Assembly (NCBI GenBank): GCA_025354165.1
Contig: JANXNI010000007.1
Span: 1 to 64,000, forward strand
Length of the DNA: 64,000 nucleotides
Direction: 5' to 3'
Source: Burkholderiales bacterium
Lineage (GTDB): Bacteria > Pseudomonadota > Gammaproteobacteria > Burkholderiales > Casimicrobiaceae
The translations under genes and the position numbers were made by a program. Shown piece after piece: positions 28,805 through 38,158 of this stretch; positions within the stretch are counted from its first letter, which is position 1, and every line of letters starts with the position of its first letter. Under the pieces are notes generated by a model. That model was given only the letters and a program-made list of their open reading frames with translations. It was not told the origin of the DNA and did no database searches.

Positions 28805-31800
28805 ATGACCGTATCCATTTCCCCGCTCTTGCCTGATCGCAAGTCAATGCTGCTCGCAGACTATTGGCGCATCAGCCGCAAGGCCAAACAACTCAAACCT
28901 GATCAGCTTGCCGCAGACATTGCGCGCGCTGAGGATCGTTTTCGCTCGCGTCTTGCCCGCTCCCCGGGGATCATTTACGCGGACGGTTTGCCGGTTTCGG
29001 AGCGGGCCGATGAGATTGCGTCGCTGATTCGTAATCATCAGGTTGTGGTTTTGACCGGCGAGACAGGATCGGGCAAAACGACGCAGTTACCGAAGATCGC
29101 TCTGGCGGCGGGGCGCGGGCGCTACGGCCTGATCGGGCATACGCAACCGCGCCGCATCGCGGCACGCAGCGTGGCCGAACGGATCGCCAAAGAACTGGGT
29201 GAGGAGGTCGGTGCGAGCGTTGGCTACAAAGTGCGTTTCACCGAAAAGGCAACGCAGGACGGCTTCATCAAGCTGATGACCGACGGCATTTTGCTGGCGG
29301 AAACGCAAGGCGATAAATTCCTCAACGCTTACGACACCATCATCATCGACGAGGCGCATGAGCGCTCGCTGAACATTGATTTTTTGCTCGGCTATTTGCG
29401 GCAATTGCTGCCGAAACGCCCCGACCTCAAAGTCATCATCACCTCGGCCACCATTGACGCTGAGCGATTCGCGCTGCACTTTCAGGATCGCCACGGCAAG
29501 CCCGCACCAATGGTCGCGGTGTCGGGCCGAACGTATCCGGTGGACGTGCTCTATCGCTCCACCACGACTGAGGATGACGACGAAGAAAAACTCGAAGAGG
29601 CGATTGCCGACGCGGTGGATGAGCTGTGGTTGAACGGCCCCGGCGACGTGCTTGTCTTCCTGCCCGGCGAGCGCGAAATTCGCGAGACGCAGGACATTTT
29701 GCGGAGACGACTGAAACCCGGAACAGAGATTCTGCCGCTGTTTTCGCGGCTCTCGGTGCAGGATCAGCAACGCATTTTCTCAAGCGGGAGCGGACGTCGT
29801 GTGGTGCTCTCGACCAACGTGGCGGAGACGTCGCTCACTGTCCCTGGAATTCGCTACGTCGTCGATTGCGGTCTCGCGCGGCTCAACCGCTATAGCGTCA
29901 AAAACAAAGTGCAGATGCTGCAAATCGAGAAGATTTCGCAAGCAAGTGCCAATCAGCGTGCGGGCCGTTGCGGTCGCGTCGGGCCGGGTGTTTGCATTCG
30001 TTTGTACAGCGAAGATGACTTCAAGGCGCGCTCCGACTTTACTGATCCCGAGATTCTGCGTTCGTCGCTCGCGGGCGTGATTCTCCGGCTTTCGTCGCTC
30101 GGATTCGGGCGCGTGCAGGAGTTCCCGTTCATCGAGCCGCCGAGTAATCGCGCGATTGCCGATGGTACGGCTCTGTTGCAGGAATTGGGCGCGCTGAATG
30201 AGGCGGCAGAACTCACAAATATTGGTCGCGAGCTGTCGCGCATTCCGCTTGATCCGCGCATCGGTCGCATGCTGATCGAAGCGAAAACGCTGGGCGTGTT
30301 GCCGGAAGTTTTGGTGATCGCGGCTGCGCTCTCGGTGCCCGATCCGCGCGAGCGTCCGTTCGAAGCTCGCGATGCAGCAGATCGCGCGCACGCGTGGTTC
30401 AAGGACGAGAAGAGTGACTTTTTGTCGCTACTGAATGTCTGGAAATTTGCGGTGGAGTTGCGCGACGACGGAGGCCACAAAAAGCAGGTGCAAGCCTGCC
30501 GCGAAAAGTTTTTGAACTGGCTGCGGTTGCGCGAATGGCGGGATTTGCACGGGCAGTTGCGTGATTCGCTGCGTGATCTGAACTGGAACGTGGAAAGTCC
30601 AATGTCGAAGGAGCCACCGTTTTCGCTGTTGCACCGCGCGCTGCTGCCGGGATTGCTTGGCAACATAGGCGTCAAAAGCGACGAAGGCGATTTTTATCTC
30701 GGCGCGCGCGGCATCAAGTTCTATCCGTTTCCCGGTAGCGGTGTCGACAAGAAGGGCCTCAAATGGCTGGTCGCTGCTGAGCTGGCCGAAACCACGCGGC
30801 TGTACGCGCGAACGCTCGCCAGAATCGACCCGGACTGGATCGAGGCTGCGGCGGGCGACGTGCTTCAGAAGAATTACTTCGAGCCCAAGTGGGATCGCGC
30901 CAGCGGGCAAGTCATCGCGTCTGAACGCGTGTCGCTCTATGGCCTCACTATCGTGGCGCGACGGCGGATCAGCTACAGCCGTATCGCGCCGGTTGAAGCA
31001 CATGAAATTTTTGCAAACGCGCTGGCGATCGGCGAGGTGGAAACGACCTCGGCGTTCTACGCCTACAACCTGAAACTGGTGAAGGACGTCCAGGCGCTGG
31101 AAGACAAAGCGCGGCGCAATGACGTGCTGGTGTCCGAAGAAACCGTGGCCGCGTTCTATAAGGCGCGAATTCCGGTCGACATTTCAACGCGGGCCGATCT
31201 GGAAAAGTGGCTCAAGGCCGGAGCCGAAACCGAGCTGAGCCTTGCGCCGACCGAACGCGCCGAACTGCGCGCGAGCCGCGATCAGTCGCTGCGGCTGTCG
31301 CGTGAGCAGTTGATGCGTCACGGAGCCGAGGCGATCACCGAGGAGCAGTTTCCGAAAAGCCTGAAGCTAGGCGATTTTGAAGTGCCCGTGAGTTACCGTT
31401 TCGAACCGGGTCATGTGATGGACGGCGTTACCGTACGCTTACCGTTGGCGCTCCTCAACGCGGTGGAGGATCGTTACGCGAGCTGGTTGATTCCGGGTTT
31501 GTGGCGCGAGAAGATTGCCGTGTATTTGAAGGCGCTGCCGAAAGCTGAACGCGGGCGCGTCCAGCCGGTCCCCGATACGGTAACGGCTTTCCTCGAACTT
31601 GCCACACCACGCGAGAAACCGCTCGCCAAAGCGATGCTCGATTTTCTCGGTGATTATCTGAATCTCAAGCTGCCCGCGAGCATTTGGGATCGCATTGAAA
31701 TTCCGGCGCATCTGATGGTCAATTTCCGCGTGATGGACGGCGAAGGCAATGAGCTGGCGATGGGCCGCGATCTTGGCAAATTGCAGGACGAGTTGGGCCA

Positions 31801-32731
31801 GATTGCGCGGATGGCGTTTCAGGGCAGCGATGGCAATTTGACGGTGCCGACCGATATCGAAAAGACGGGTCTCATTGCGTGGACGATTGGTACGTTGCCT
31901 GATGGTATCCCGGTAAAACGCGCGGGTCGTACGGTCACTGCTTACCCGGCATGTGTTGACGAAGGAAAAAGCGTGGCGGTGCGTTTGTTCGAAACAGCGC
32001 GCGAGGCCGAGATTGCGCACCGCCACGGCGTCGTTCGACTCATTTCGCTGGAACTCAAAACGCAATTGCGCAACTTCGAAAAGGGCCCAAGTGGCTTCAA
32101 TCAGAGTGCTCTGCAATTGAAAACGGCGATTGCTACCGACAAACTGCTCGCCGATTTTCTGGAGACACTAGCGGACCGCGCCATCGTTGGCGACGATCCG
32201 CTGCCGCGAGATGAGCGTGCCTATCGCGATCAGATTGCCCGCGCCAAGCAACGCATTCCCGTGGTGGCAGAAGCGCTCGGACGCACCATTGCGCAGGTTG
32301 CGGAAGCCTATGCCGCCTTGCAAGTGAGCATAAGGGCTGCCGGCCCGCGGGCCAATTCAGTAGTGACTGCACTTTCGCAAGGTCGTGATCGTTTGGTTCA
32401 CACCGGATTTCTCGCCGCCACGCCGTGGGGGCAGCATCAACATTTGCCACGCTTTTTACGAGCGCTTGGCAAGCGACTGGAAAAGTTCGTGTCCATGCCC
32501 GCGCGTGAGGTGCGTCATGGGCAGGTGATGACGGCGTATTGGGCGCGCTGGCTGGCTGAAAAAGAGCGAACGGGAGCGACTGCGAGCGAAGCGTTACTTG
32601 GGTTTCGCTGGTTGATCGAAGAGTTACATGTGTCGCTGTTCGCGCAGGAATTGAAGACGCCGTTTCCCGTGTCCGCCAAACGTCTGGACAAGATATGGAC
32701 GGAAACCGTCGTATCTGCGCCACGCGGTTAG
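28805..32731 (+). CDS. hrpA: ATP-dependent RNA helicase HrpA
   Basis: A DEAH-box RNA helicase of 1308 residues, full family length. The ATG of MTVSISPLLPDRK is preferred over an upstream TTG. Motifs in order: I (GETGSGKTTQLPK), Ia (HTQPRRIAARSVA), II (DEAH in IIIDEAHERSLNIDFLLGYL), III (SAT in IITSATIDAERF), V (NVAETSLTVPGIRYVVD) and VI (QRAGRCGR). The helicase-associated and OB-fold domains follow, then the long C-terminal DUF3418 region. In E. coli HrpA acts on mRNA and rescues stalled ribosomes. The gene stands alone, with palindromic element copy 5 in its leader. Confidence 0.97.
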   Translation: MTVSISPLLPDRKSMLLADYWRISRKAKQLKPDQLAADIARAEDRFRSRLARSPGIIYADGLPVSERADEIASLIRNHQVVVLTGETGSGKTTQLPKIALAAGRGRYGLIGHTQPRRIAARSVAERIAKELGEEVGASVGYKVRFTEKATQDGFIKLMTDGILLAETQGDKFLNAYDTIIIDEAHERSLNIDFLLGYLRQLLPKRPDLKVIITSATIDAERFALHFQDRHGKPAPMVAVSGRTYPVDVLYRSTTTEDDDEEKLEEAIADAVDELWLNGPGDVLVFLPGEREIRETQDILRRRLKPGTEILPLFSRLSVQDQQRIFSSGSGRRVVLSTNVAETSLTVPGIRYVVDCGLARLNRYSVKNKVQMLQIEKISQASANQRAGRCGRVGPGVCIRLYSEDDFKARSDFTDPEILRSSLAGVILRLSSLGFGRVQEFPFIEPPSNRAIADGTALLQELGALNEAAELTNIGRELSRIPLDPRIGRMLIEAKTLGVLPEVLVIAAALSVPDPRERPFEARDAADRAHAWFKDEKSDFLSLLNVWKFAVELRDDGGHKKQVQACREKFLNWLRLREWRDLHGQLRDSLRDLNWNVESPMSKEPPFSLLHRALLPGLLGNIGVKSDEGDFYLGARGIKFYPFPGSGVDKKGLKWLVAAELAETTRLYARTLARIDPDWIEAAAGDVLQKNYFEPKWDRASGQVIASERVSLYGLTIVARRRISYSRIAPVEAHEIFANALAIGEVETTSAFYAYNLKLVKDVQALEDKARRNDVLVSEETVAAFYKARIPVDISTRADLEKWLKAGAETELSLAPTERAELRASRDQSLRLSREQLMRHGAEAITEEQFPKSLKLGDFEVPVSYRFEPGHVMDGVTVRLPLALLNAVEDRYASWLIPGLWREKIAVYLKALPKAERGRVQPVPDTVTAFLELATPREKPLAKAMLDFLGDYLNLKLPASIWDRIEIPAHLMVNFRVMDGEGNELAMGRDLGKLQDELGQIARMAFQGSDGNLTVPTDIEKTGLIAWTIGTLPDGIPVKRAGRTVTAYPACVDEGKSVAVRLFETAREAEIAHRHGVVRLISLELKTQLRNFEKGPSGFNQSALQLKTAIATDKLLADFLETLADRAIVGDDPLPRDERAYRDQIARAKQRIPVVAEALGRTIAQVAEAYAALQVSIRAAGPRANSVVTALSQGRDRLVHTGFLAATPWGQHQHLPRFLRALGKRLEKFVSMPAREVRHGQVMTAYWARWLAEKERTGATASEALLGFRWLIEELHVSLFAQELKTPFPVSAKRLDKIWTETVVSAPRG

Positions 32732-32854
32732 GAAATTACTGATCCTGGTTGAACCCGAACACTATGACGATGTGCTAGATTGCGAATAGGTGACGTTTTT
32801 TGTCACCCGTCTCTGTTAATTGTGTCCTCGCCGCTCACCCAAAATGCCCGTTTG

Positions 32855-35290
32855 ATGTCGTCAGAAACTGCAACCCCCACCCTGTCGGCGGTCACGATTT
32901 TCAACGCGTGCCGTGATCTGATGCTGCACCGCTGCAACTTGCAGATGGCCGCCGCGTTTGATCGACTCTCTGACATCCTCCTCGACAACGCCTCCAAAAT
33001 TTACTCGCCGCGTGAAGTGGGCGTCATTCTTGATGCTCGCTCAAGCCTCTTGCGTTTGCGTGCCCAAATCGCCGAGACCTTCACCAGCGAACTCACGCTG
33101 CGGCTCAATAACCGCAAGCCCTGCCTGATTCCCACTGCGCCGACTAAAGCGTCGCAAGAGCTTTCGTTGCAGGCGGAAGAAGTGCTTGATGAATACGTTT
33201 CGGCGCGTGCTGTTGCGCGATCCATCGAGAGCACCTGCCTGAACGAATTGCCGATTTTTCACCAGAAAATCGCGTATCTCAAACATTCGCCAACGCTTAA
33301 ACTCGACGAGGATCCGTTTTCGCCGCAGTCGATTGTCAGCGCGTTGCTGGAGTCGATGCAGTCGCTGCCCGATACCACCGCTGAAATTCGTTTGCAGTGG
33401 TTGCGTGGATTGTCAACGATTGGCGGCATCGGATTTAACGACGTTTATGCCGATCTAAACCGGTATCTGACTGACGTTGGCGTCGCCATTCAAAAGCCGC
33501 GTGCGATGCAGCGGCCGGGCCCGCAGTATCCCGGACATCAGGGTCACCCAGGGCAGCAAGGACAGCCGGGGCAACAAGGTCAGCCGGGTCAAGGTGGATA
33601 CGATCAGCAGGGTTATCCGCAGCAGCAATATCCACAAGGCCAGGGCTATCCACAGCAGTACCCGCAGCAGTACCCGCAGTCGTTCGGGCCGGGTGGTCAG
33701 GGCAATCAGGGTTTTGGCGACCCGATGATGGGTTCCGGGCAGCCCGGCGACTTCACGCAGTTTGGACAGTACAACCAGTTTGGTGGTGCGCCAGATCAAT
33801 TTTTTATGCAACCGGACGCGGTGCCGTTGCAGCAACTAGCAGCGAATCTGGTGTCGCTGGTGGATCGCCTTCAACATGTCGTTCCGGCGATTTCTGGCGG
33901 GCCAGCTGCCGCTGATCCTTCGCTGTCGGCGATGGTGCGCAACAAAGAAGCCATGCAAATCAGCGCGGCGCTGGGCTTCGCGGCCAATGGCGCATTCCGG
34001 TCGCCATTGATTGCTGGCGTTGACCGCAAACTACTCGCTTCACTAACTGACCTGCAACTGCGTCCAGATCAAGGCTACCCGAGTGCGGGTGGCGAAGGCG
34101 GCGGCTCGGGTGGGGCAGGCGGAGGTGGCGGTTCAGGCGGCGGCGCAGGCGTGCCAAGAACGGTGCTGCGCGAAGTGGTGCCCGGCTATGCATCGGGCGA
34201 AATTTCGGTACTTGATGCGACGACCACCGAGCTGGTGGCCATGTTGTTTGATTTCGTGCTCGCCCGCAAGGAGCTGCGCGACGAGATCAAAGTCTTGCTG
34301 GGTCGGCTACAGATTCCGATGCTGAAAGCGTCGATGGTGGATCGCGGGTTTTTCTCGCGAAAAAATCATCCGGGTCGACAACTGCTCAATCGCCTTGCTG
34401 ATGCCGGTCTCGGGTGGGCTCCGGAAGATGGTTTGCAGGATCCGCTGTATCTGAAAATTCGCGATGTGGTCGATCACATCAACCGTGATTTCGTCGATGA
34501 TCTCGGCATCTTCATGGAGGCCCTGGTTGACCTGGAGCAGTTCATCGCCGAGCAAGAGCTCGACGCCCGGCCCATCATCGAGGCCGAGACCGCCGAGGCG
34601 CAGGAAGCCGACCGTCACATTGCTGCCGTCAAGGAAGCAAAAGACACCGTTGACGCACGGATCGGTCAGCACGCGTTACCGGAGCAGGTTAAAGAATTTA
34701 TCGAGGTGGCGTGGCAGCCGCATTTGCAGGACGCACTTCTGGAGCGCGGCAAAGACAGCGTTGAATTTTCAAAAGCGGTTGACGCGCTTGATGAGTTGAT
34801 CTGGAGCGTTTCGCCAAAAGACCAGCCGACTGAGCGCGCGCAGTTGAGCCAGCGCGTGCCGTCGCTGGTGCGTCGCCTGCGTGAAGGATTGAAGTCGCTC
34901 TCGGACGAAACGATTGCGCCGTTCTTCGACAAATTGTTCGAGGTGCACTCAGGACTGCTTCGTGGCGCAACACCCGAATACGAAGAGCCCGCCGTTCTGC
35001 CGGAAGCGAGCAACGATACCTCGTTCGACCCGTTCCATGAACTGGTCAAGAACATCGAGCGCAATCAGTGGATCGAGATGAGCGACGAGAAGGGGGCGCT
35101 GACCTACGCCAAGCTCGCGTGGATCAGCCCGCAGGGGACGACCTATCTCTTCACGACGCGGCACGGACGCAAAGCCGCATCGTTGTCGCCCGATGAGCTG
35201 GCCACCTGGTTCCGTGACGACAAGGCCCGCATGATTGAGTCCGAGCCCATCGTGGATCGCGCGCTCGCGGGCATGTTCCAGACCGCGTAG
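32855..35290 (+). CDS. DUF1631 family protein
   Basis: An 811-residue protein of unknown function. The start is uncertain: ATG at 32855 (MSSETATPT) is chosen, but the frame is open to a TTG at 32780 and neither has a good ribosome binding site. Family blocks are ACRDLMLHRCNLQMAAAFDR near the N-terminus and VLARKELRDEIKVLLGRLQI, GFFSRKNHPGRQLLNRLADA and the PilZ-like C-terminal WISPQGTTYLFTTRHGRK, typical of DUF1631 (often mislabelled thymidine phosphorylase). A striking low-complexity insert of about 100 residues (about 200-305) consists of Gln/Gly/Pro/Tyr, e.g. GYPQQQYPQGQGYPQQYPQQ, and a second Gly-rich linker follows near residue 410. A short gene follows after 20 bp. Confidence 0.85.
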   Translation: MSSETATPTLSAVTIFNACRDLMLHRCNLQMAAAFDRLSDILLDNASKIYSPREVGVILDARSSLLRLRAQIAETFTSELTLRLNNRKPCLIPTAPTKASQELSLQAEEVLDEYVSARAVARSIESTCLNELPIFHQKIAYLKHSPTLKLDEDPFSPQSIVSALLESMQSLPDTTAEIRLQWLRGLSTIGGIGFNDVYADLNRYLTDVGVAIQKPRAMQRPGPQYPGHQGHPGQQGQPGQQGQPGQGGYDQQGYPQQQYPQGQGYPQQYPQQYPQSFGPGGQGNQGFGDPMMGSGQPGDFTQFGQYNQFGGAPDQFFMQPDAVPLQQLAANLVSLVDRLQHVVPAISGGPAAADPSLSAMVRNKEAMQISAALGFAANGAFRSPLIAGVDRKLLASLTDLQLRPDQGYPSAGGEGGGSGGAGGGGGSGGGAGVPRTVLREVVPGYASGEISVLDATTTELVAMLFDFVLARKELRDEIKVLLGRLQIPMLKASMVDRGFFSRKNHPGRQLLNRLADAGLGWAPEDGLQDPLYLKIRDVVDHINRDFVDDLGIFMEALVDLEQFIAEQELDARPIIEAETAEAQEADRHIAAVKEAKDTVDARIGQHALPEQVKEFIEVAWQPHLQDALLERGKDSVEFSKAVDALDELIWSVSPKDQPTERAQLSQRVPSLVRRLREGLKSLSDETIAPFFDKLFEVHSGLLRGATPEYEEPAVLPEASNDTSFDPFHELVKNIERNQWIEMSDEKGALTYAKLAWISPQGTTYLFTTRHGRKAASLSPDELATWFRDDKARMIESEPIVDRALAGMFQTA

Positions 35291-35310
35291 TCGCGGCGGC
35301 TCGTCCGACT

Positions 35311-35931
35311 ATGGCGACATTGGGCCTCATCGTGGTAGGCGATTTTGCGCTGGCTACGGGTTGCGATCAACACGTGAAATTTGTGACCTCCATGCTTGGC
35401 CGGGCGGGCCAGTCGCTTGCATGGGCGTGGTTCATTCCCGCAGATCGCGTGCAACTCGCCAGTGCGTTGCATGAGGCCTGGCAGCGACCCCATGTGGTGG
35501 CCTGCTTTGGCGGGCTGGGCAACGGCGTTGATGACAGCGTTCGCCTGACGATCAAGGCCCTGCAGACCGGGCGAGAACAGGTAGGCTTGTCTTGCCATGC
35601 GCAGAGCGAAAGCGACGGCGTTTTGACGTGTGCGAATACCACTTTTTTCCCGGGCCATCCCGAACAGTCGCATGCCGCGTTTGAGCGTTGGTGGTTGTCG
35701 CAACCGTTCGACGCCGATGCGCCCGCCACCGAAAGGGTTCTCTGGGCGTTGCCGGAATCGACTCATGCGGTCGATGCGCGTCGCAAGGTGAAGGCAGGCT
35801 ATCCGACCGTAACGCAGCGCTTGACCGCTGCCGGCGATGGCGACGTGATGCTCACATTCACGGGGCCGAGCAAAGGCAAGGTGCAAGGGGCGCGCAAGGC
35901 GTTGCAGCGCGCGTTGACGGTTACCGGTTAG
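35311..35931 (+). CDS. Divergent molybdopterin-binding-domain (CinA/MoaB-like) protein
   Basis: A 206-residue protein. The N-terminal block GLIVVGDFALATGCDQHVKF and the loop FGGLGNGVDDSVRLTIKAL match the MoCF/CinA N-domain pattern (an 'I(I)GDEIL..G...D.N' start and a GG.G...DD loop), but several usually invariant residues differ (GDFAL instead of GDEIL; GLGNGVDD instead of GIGPTxDD). The C-terminal 60 residues are not recognised. The family binds molybdopterin or has pyrophosphatase-like activities; whether this one keeps any activity is unclear. Its 3' end overlaps the 3' end of pyrD by 11 bp on the opposite strand. It probably shares a transcript with the DUF1631 gene. Confidence 0.72.
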   Translation: MATLGLIVVGDFALATGCDQHVKFVTSMLGRAGQSLAWAWFIPADRVQLASALHEAWQRPHVVACFGGLGNGVDDSVRLTIKALQTGREQVGLSCHAQSESDGVLTCANTTFFPGHPEQSHAAFERWWLSQPFDADAPATERVLWALPESTHAVDARRKVKAGYPTVTQRLTAAGDGDVMLTFTGPSKGKVQGARKALQRALTVTG

Positions 35932-36958
35932 TGGCTCGGCGTGAGGTGACGCCGCGCACCAAATCGCCAACAAATCCCGGCCCGCGATACAGCATGCCGG
36001 TGTAAATCTGCACGAGGCTCGCGCCGATATCGAGCTTCCGTTGTGCATCGGCGACAGTCATGATGCCGCCCACGCCAATCACGGGCACGCGGCCCTTGCT
36101 GGCTTTGACCACCTGAGTCAACACAACGTCCGCTCTCGCTGTCAACGGTTTGCCGCTGAGGCCGCCAGCTTCCTTCGCCGCGACGTGTTTGGCAACGCCA
36201 TCACGACTAATCGTGGTGTTGCTGGAAATGATCGCGTCTGCGCCTGCGTCGATGATGGCGGACACGACGTCGACAATGATTGCATCCTCAAGATCGGGCG
36301 CGATTTTTACGGCTATGGGTTTGCGTTTGCCGTGCGTTTTTGCAAGCTCATCACCTTCACGCACAATCGTTGACACCAGCGCGGCAACGGAATCCGGCGC
36401 TTGCAGATCGCGCAGATTTTTCGTGTTTGGCGACGAGATGTTGATTGTCACGTAATCAGCCGTTGCGTATACAGCCCGAAGCGCGATCAGGTAGTCGTCC
36501 ACCGCGCGCTCAATCGGCGTCACAGCGTTCTTGCCAATGTTCACGCCGACAGGAGCCTGCGTGTCGCGGCATTGCAATCGCTTCACTGCTTCTTCAACGC
36601 CGCCGTTGTTGAAGCCAAGTCGATTGATGAGCGCCTCATGCTCAGGCAAACGAAACATGCGCGGCGTCGGATTGCCGGGCTGCGGCTTTGGCGTGAGAGT
36701 GCCGACCTCAATAAAACCAAAACCCAACTGCGCCAGGCCGCGCAAATGTTTCGCGTCTTTGTCGAGCCCTGCCGCCAGGCCAATCGGATTCGAAAAATCG
36801 AGCCCCATCACGCGAATCGGTTTCGGTGCAGGCAATGCACCCGCCCAAATGCGTGCCAATCCCAATGCAGCCTGTGCGTCGAGCGCGGCGAACGCAGCGT
36901 GATGAGCGCGCTCGGGATCAAGCGCAAAAAGTATCGGACGGAAAAGTGAATAGGCCAT
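35921..36958 (-). CDS. pyrD: Dihydroorotate dehydrogenase (quinone), class 2
   Basis: A membrane-associated flavoenzyme of 345 residues that oxidises dihydroorotate to orotate in pyrimidine synthesis and passes electrons to quinone. The N-terminal helix pair that docks on the membrane (SLFRPILFALDPERAHHAAF) marks class 2. Core motifs: NPIGLAAGLDKDAKHL, GFIEVGTLTPKPQPGNPTPR, INRLGFNNGG, the active-site stretch YVTINISSPNTKNLRDLQ (with the catalytic Ser) and VGVGGIMTVADAQRKLD. It starts 18 bp from the divergent mltB gene, so promoters must lie in or overlap coding sequence. Confidence 0.97.
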   Translation of the reverse strand: MAYSLFRPILFALDPERAHHAAFAALDAQAALGLARIWAGALPAPKPIRVMGLDFSNPIGLAAGLDKDAKHLRGLAQLGFGFIEVGTLTPKPQPGNPTPRMFRLPEHEALINRLGFNNGGVEEAVKRLQCRDTQAPVGVNIGKNAVTPIERAVDDYLIALRAVYATADYVTINISSPNTKNLRDLQAPDSVAALVSTIVREGDELAKTHGKRKPIAVKIAPDLEDAIIVDVVSAIIDAGADAIISSNTTISRDGVAKHVAAKEAGGLSGKPLTARADVVLTQVVKASKGRVPVIGVGGIMTVADAQRKLDIGASLVQIYTGMLYRGPGFVGDLVRGVTSRRATNR

Positions 36959-36976
36959 GCCGCTATTATCTCTGCC

Positions 36977-38011
36977 ATGTCCCGACGCCTCACCTCTCCG
37001 CTAGTTTTCATCGCACTGCTGCTCTTCACTGCTTCCAACTTTGTCCTCGCACAGGATTACAAAGACCGCGCCGAATGGGCAGCGCTGAAAGCCGAGCTGG
37101 TTACCGAAAATAACTACGACGCGGCTGTGCTTGACGCCACCATTGCGCGGGTCAAGCGGCAGGACAAGGTGATCACCTACATGGATACGCCGATCCGAGC
37201 GCCAACGCCCTGGTACGTCTACTGGCCACGCCACATTGGCGGTGATCGTCTGCAACGCGGCGCGGATTTCATGCGCGCTAATCGAGCCAGTTTCGCGAGT
37301 GCCGAGCAAAACTATGGCGTGCCCGCACAGGTCGTGGCCGCGATCATTGGTGTGGAAACGGTTTACGGCCGCATGACCGGAAATTTCCGCGTGATTGATG
37401 CGCTGGCTACGCTGGCATTTGATTACCCGCGACGCGCCGAATTTTTTCGCGCCGAGTTGAAGGAGTTGCTGTTGCTGGCGCGCGAACAAAAGCGCTCGCC
37501 ATTCGGCTTCATGGGCTCGTTCGCCGGTGCGATGGGCTGGCCGCAATTCATGCCGGGGAGTTATCGCAAATGGGCGGTTGATTTCGACAACGATCAGCGC
37601 ATCGATTTGTGGAATTCCCCGGCTGACATCGTCGGGTCGGTCGCCTCGTTTTTAGCGGGCCACGGCTGGCAGCGCGGCGAGCCGGTCATGTTGCCGATTG
37701 CCACACCTAGCGCCGAAATCATCGCCAGCATCGACGGCGGTTTATCGCCACGAAAACCATTGCGGGAATTTCTGGCCGCTGGCGTCACCATCACCGCGCG
37801 CGACGCCGACGTTGTGCTGCCGTCAGAAGACGAATCGGTCGGGATCATCTCGCTCGATAACGTGGATGGGCAGAACGAATACTGGCTGACGTTTGAGAAC
37901 TTCTACGTCATCACGCGCTACAACCGCTCAAGGATGTATGCGTCGTCGGTGTGGTCGCTGGCGTACGCGTTGAAGAAGGCGACGGCGACGCGCCAAACTG
38001 ACGCAAAGTAG
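36977..38011 (+). CDS. mltB: Lytic murein transglycosylase B
   Basis: A periplasmic peptidoglycan lytic transglycosylase of 344 residues. The signal peptide (FIALLLFTASNFVLAQ) has no lipobox Cys, so the protein is soluble rather than a lipoprotein. The SLT-like core has VPAQVVAAIIGVETVYGRM, with the catalytic Glu, followed by NFRVIDALATLAFDYPRRAE, FMGSFAGAMGWPQFMPGSYR and FDNDQRIDLWNSPADIVGSV. Length and motifs are those of MltB/SltB1. It is divergent from pyrD and convergent with the DNA ligase gene; palindromic element copy 6 fills the convergent gap. Confidence 0.95.
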   Translation: MSRRLTSPLVFIALLLFTASNFVLAQDYKDRAEWAALKAELVTENNYDAAVLDATIARVKRQDKVITYMDTPIRAPTPWYVYWPRHIGGDRLQRGADFMRANRASFASAEQNYGVPAQVVAAIIGVETVYGRMTGNFRVIDALATLAFDYPRRAEFFRAELKELLLLAREQKRSPFGFMGSFAGAMGWPQFMPGSYRKWAVDFDNDQRIDLWNSPADIVGSVASFLAGHGWQRGEPVMLPIATPSAEIIASIDGGLSPRKPLREFLAAGVTITARDADVVLPSEDESVGIISLDNVDGQNEYWLTFENFYVITRYNRSRMYASSVWSLAYALKKATATRQTDAK

Positions 38012-38027
38012 ACAGCATTGGAATTAT

Positions 38028-38143
38028 CAGCTTTTCGCTGTAAGCGAGACAGAATAGGCGCTAAAAACACTTTTTGCAATTAATCGATTTTTGGCAATTT
38101 AGCGCTGTAGCCCTTAACCAGAGGTTGTTTCATAGAAAAGCTG
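38028..38143. repeat. 116-bp TCGA-centred palindromic element, copy 6
   Basis: Two 58-nt arms meet at TCGA (38084-38087). The ends are a perfect pair, CAGCTTTTC and GAAAAGCTG (extended by AT/AT outside). A second perfect pair, GCGCTAAA and TTTAGCGC, lies nearer the centre; the inner block is TAGCCC. It sits 16 bp after mltB and 15 bp after the convergent ligase gene and is the cleanest copy in the window. Confidence 0.87.
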
Positions 38144-38158
38144 ATGGTACGTGTTGAG

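Noticed and set aside
32789-32807. GGTGAC/GTCACC hairpin with a T-rich loop after hrpA, possible terminator
   Set aside because: The stem is only 6 bp and no T-run follows it on either strand, so it is too weak to list as a feature.
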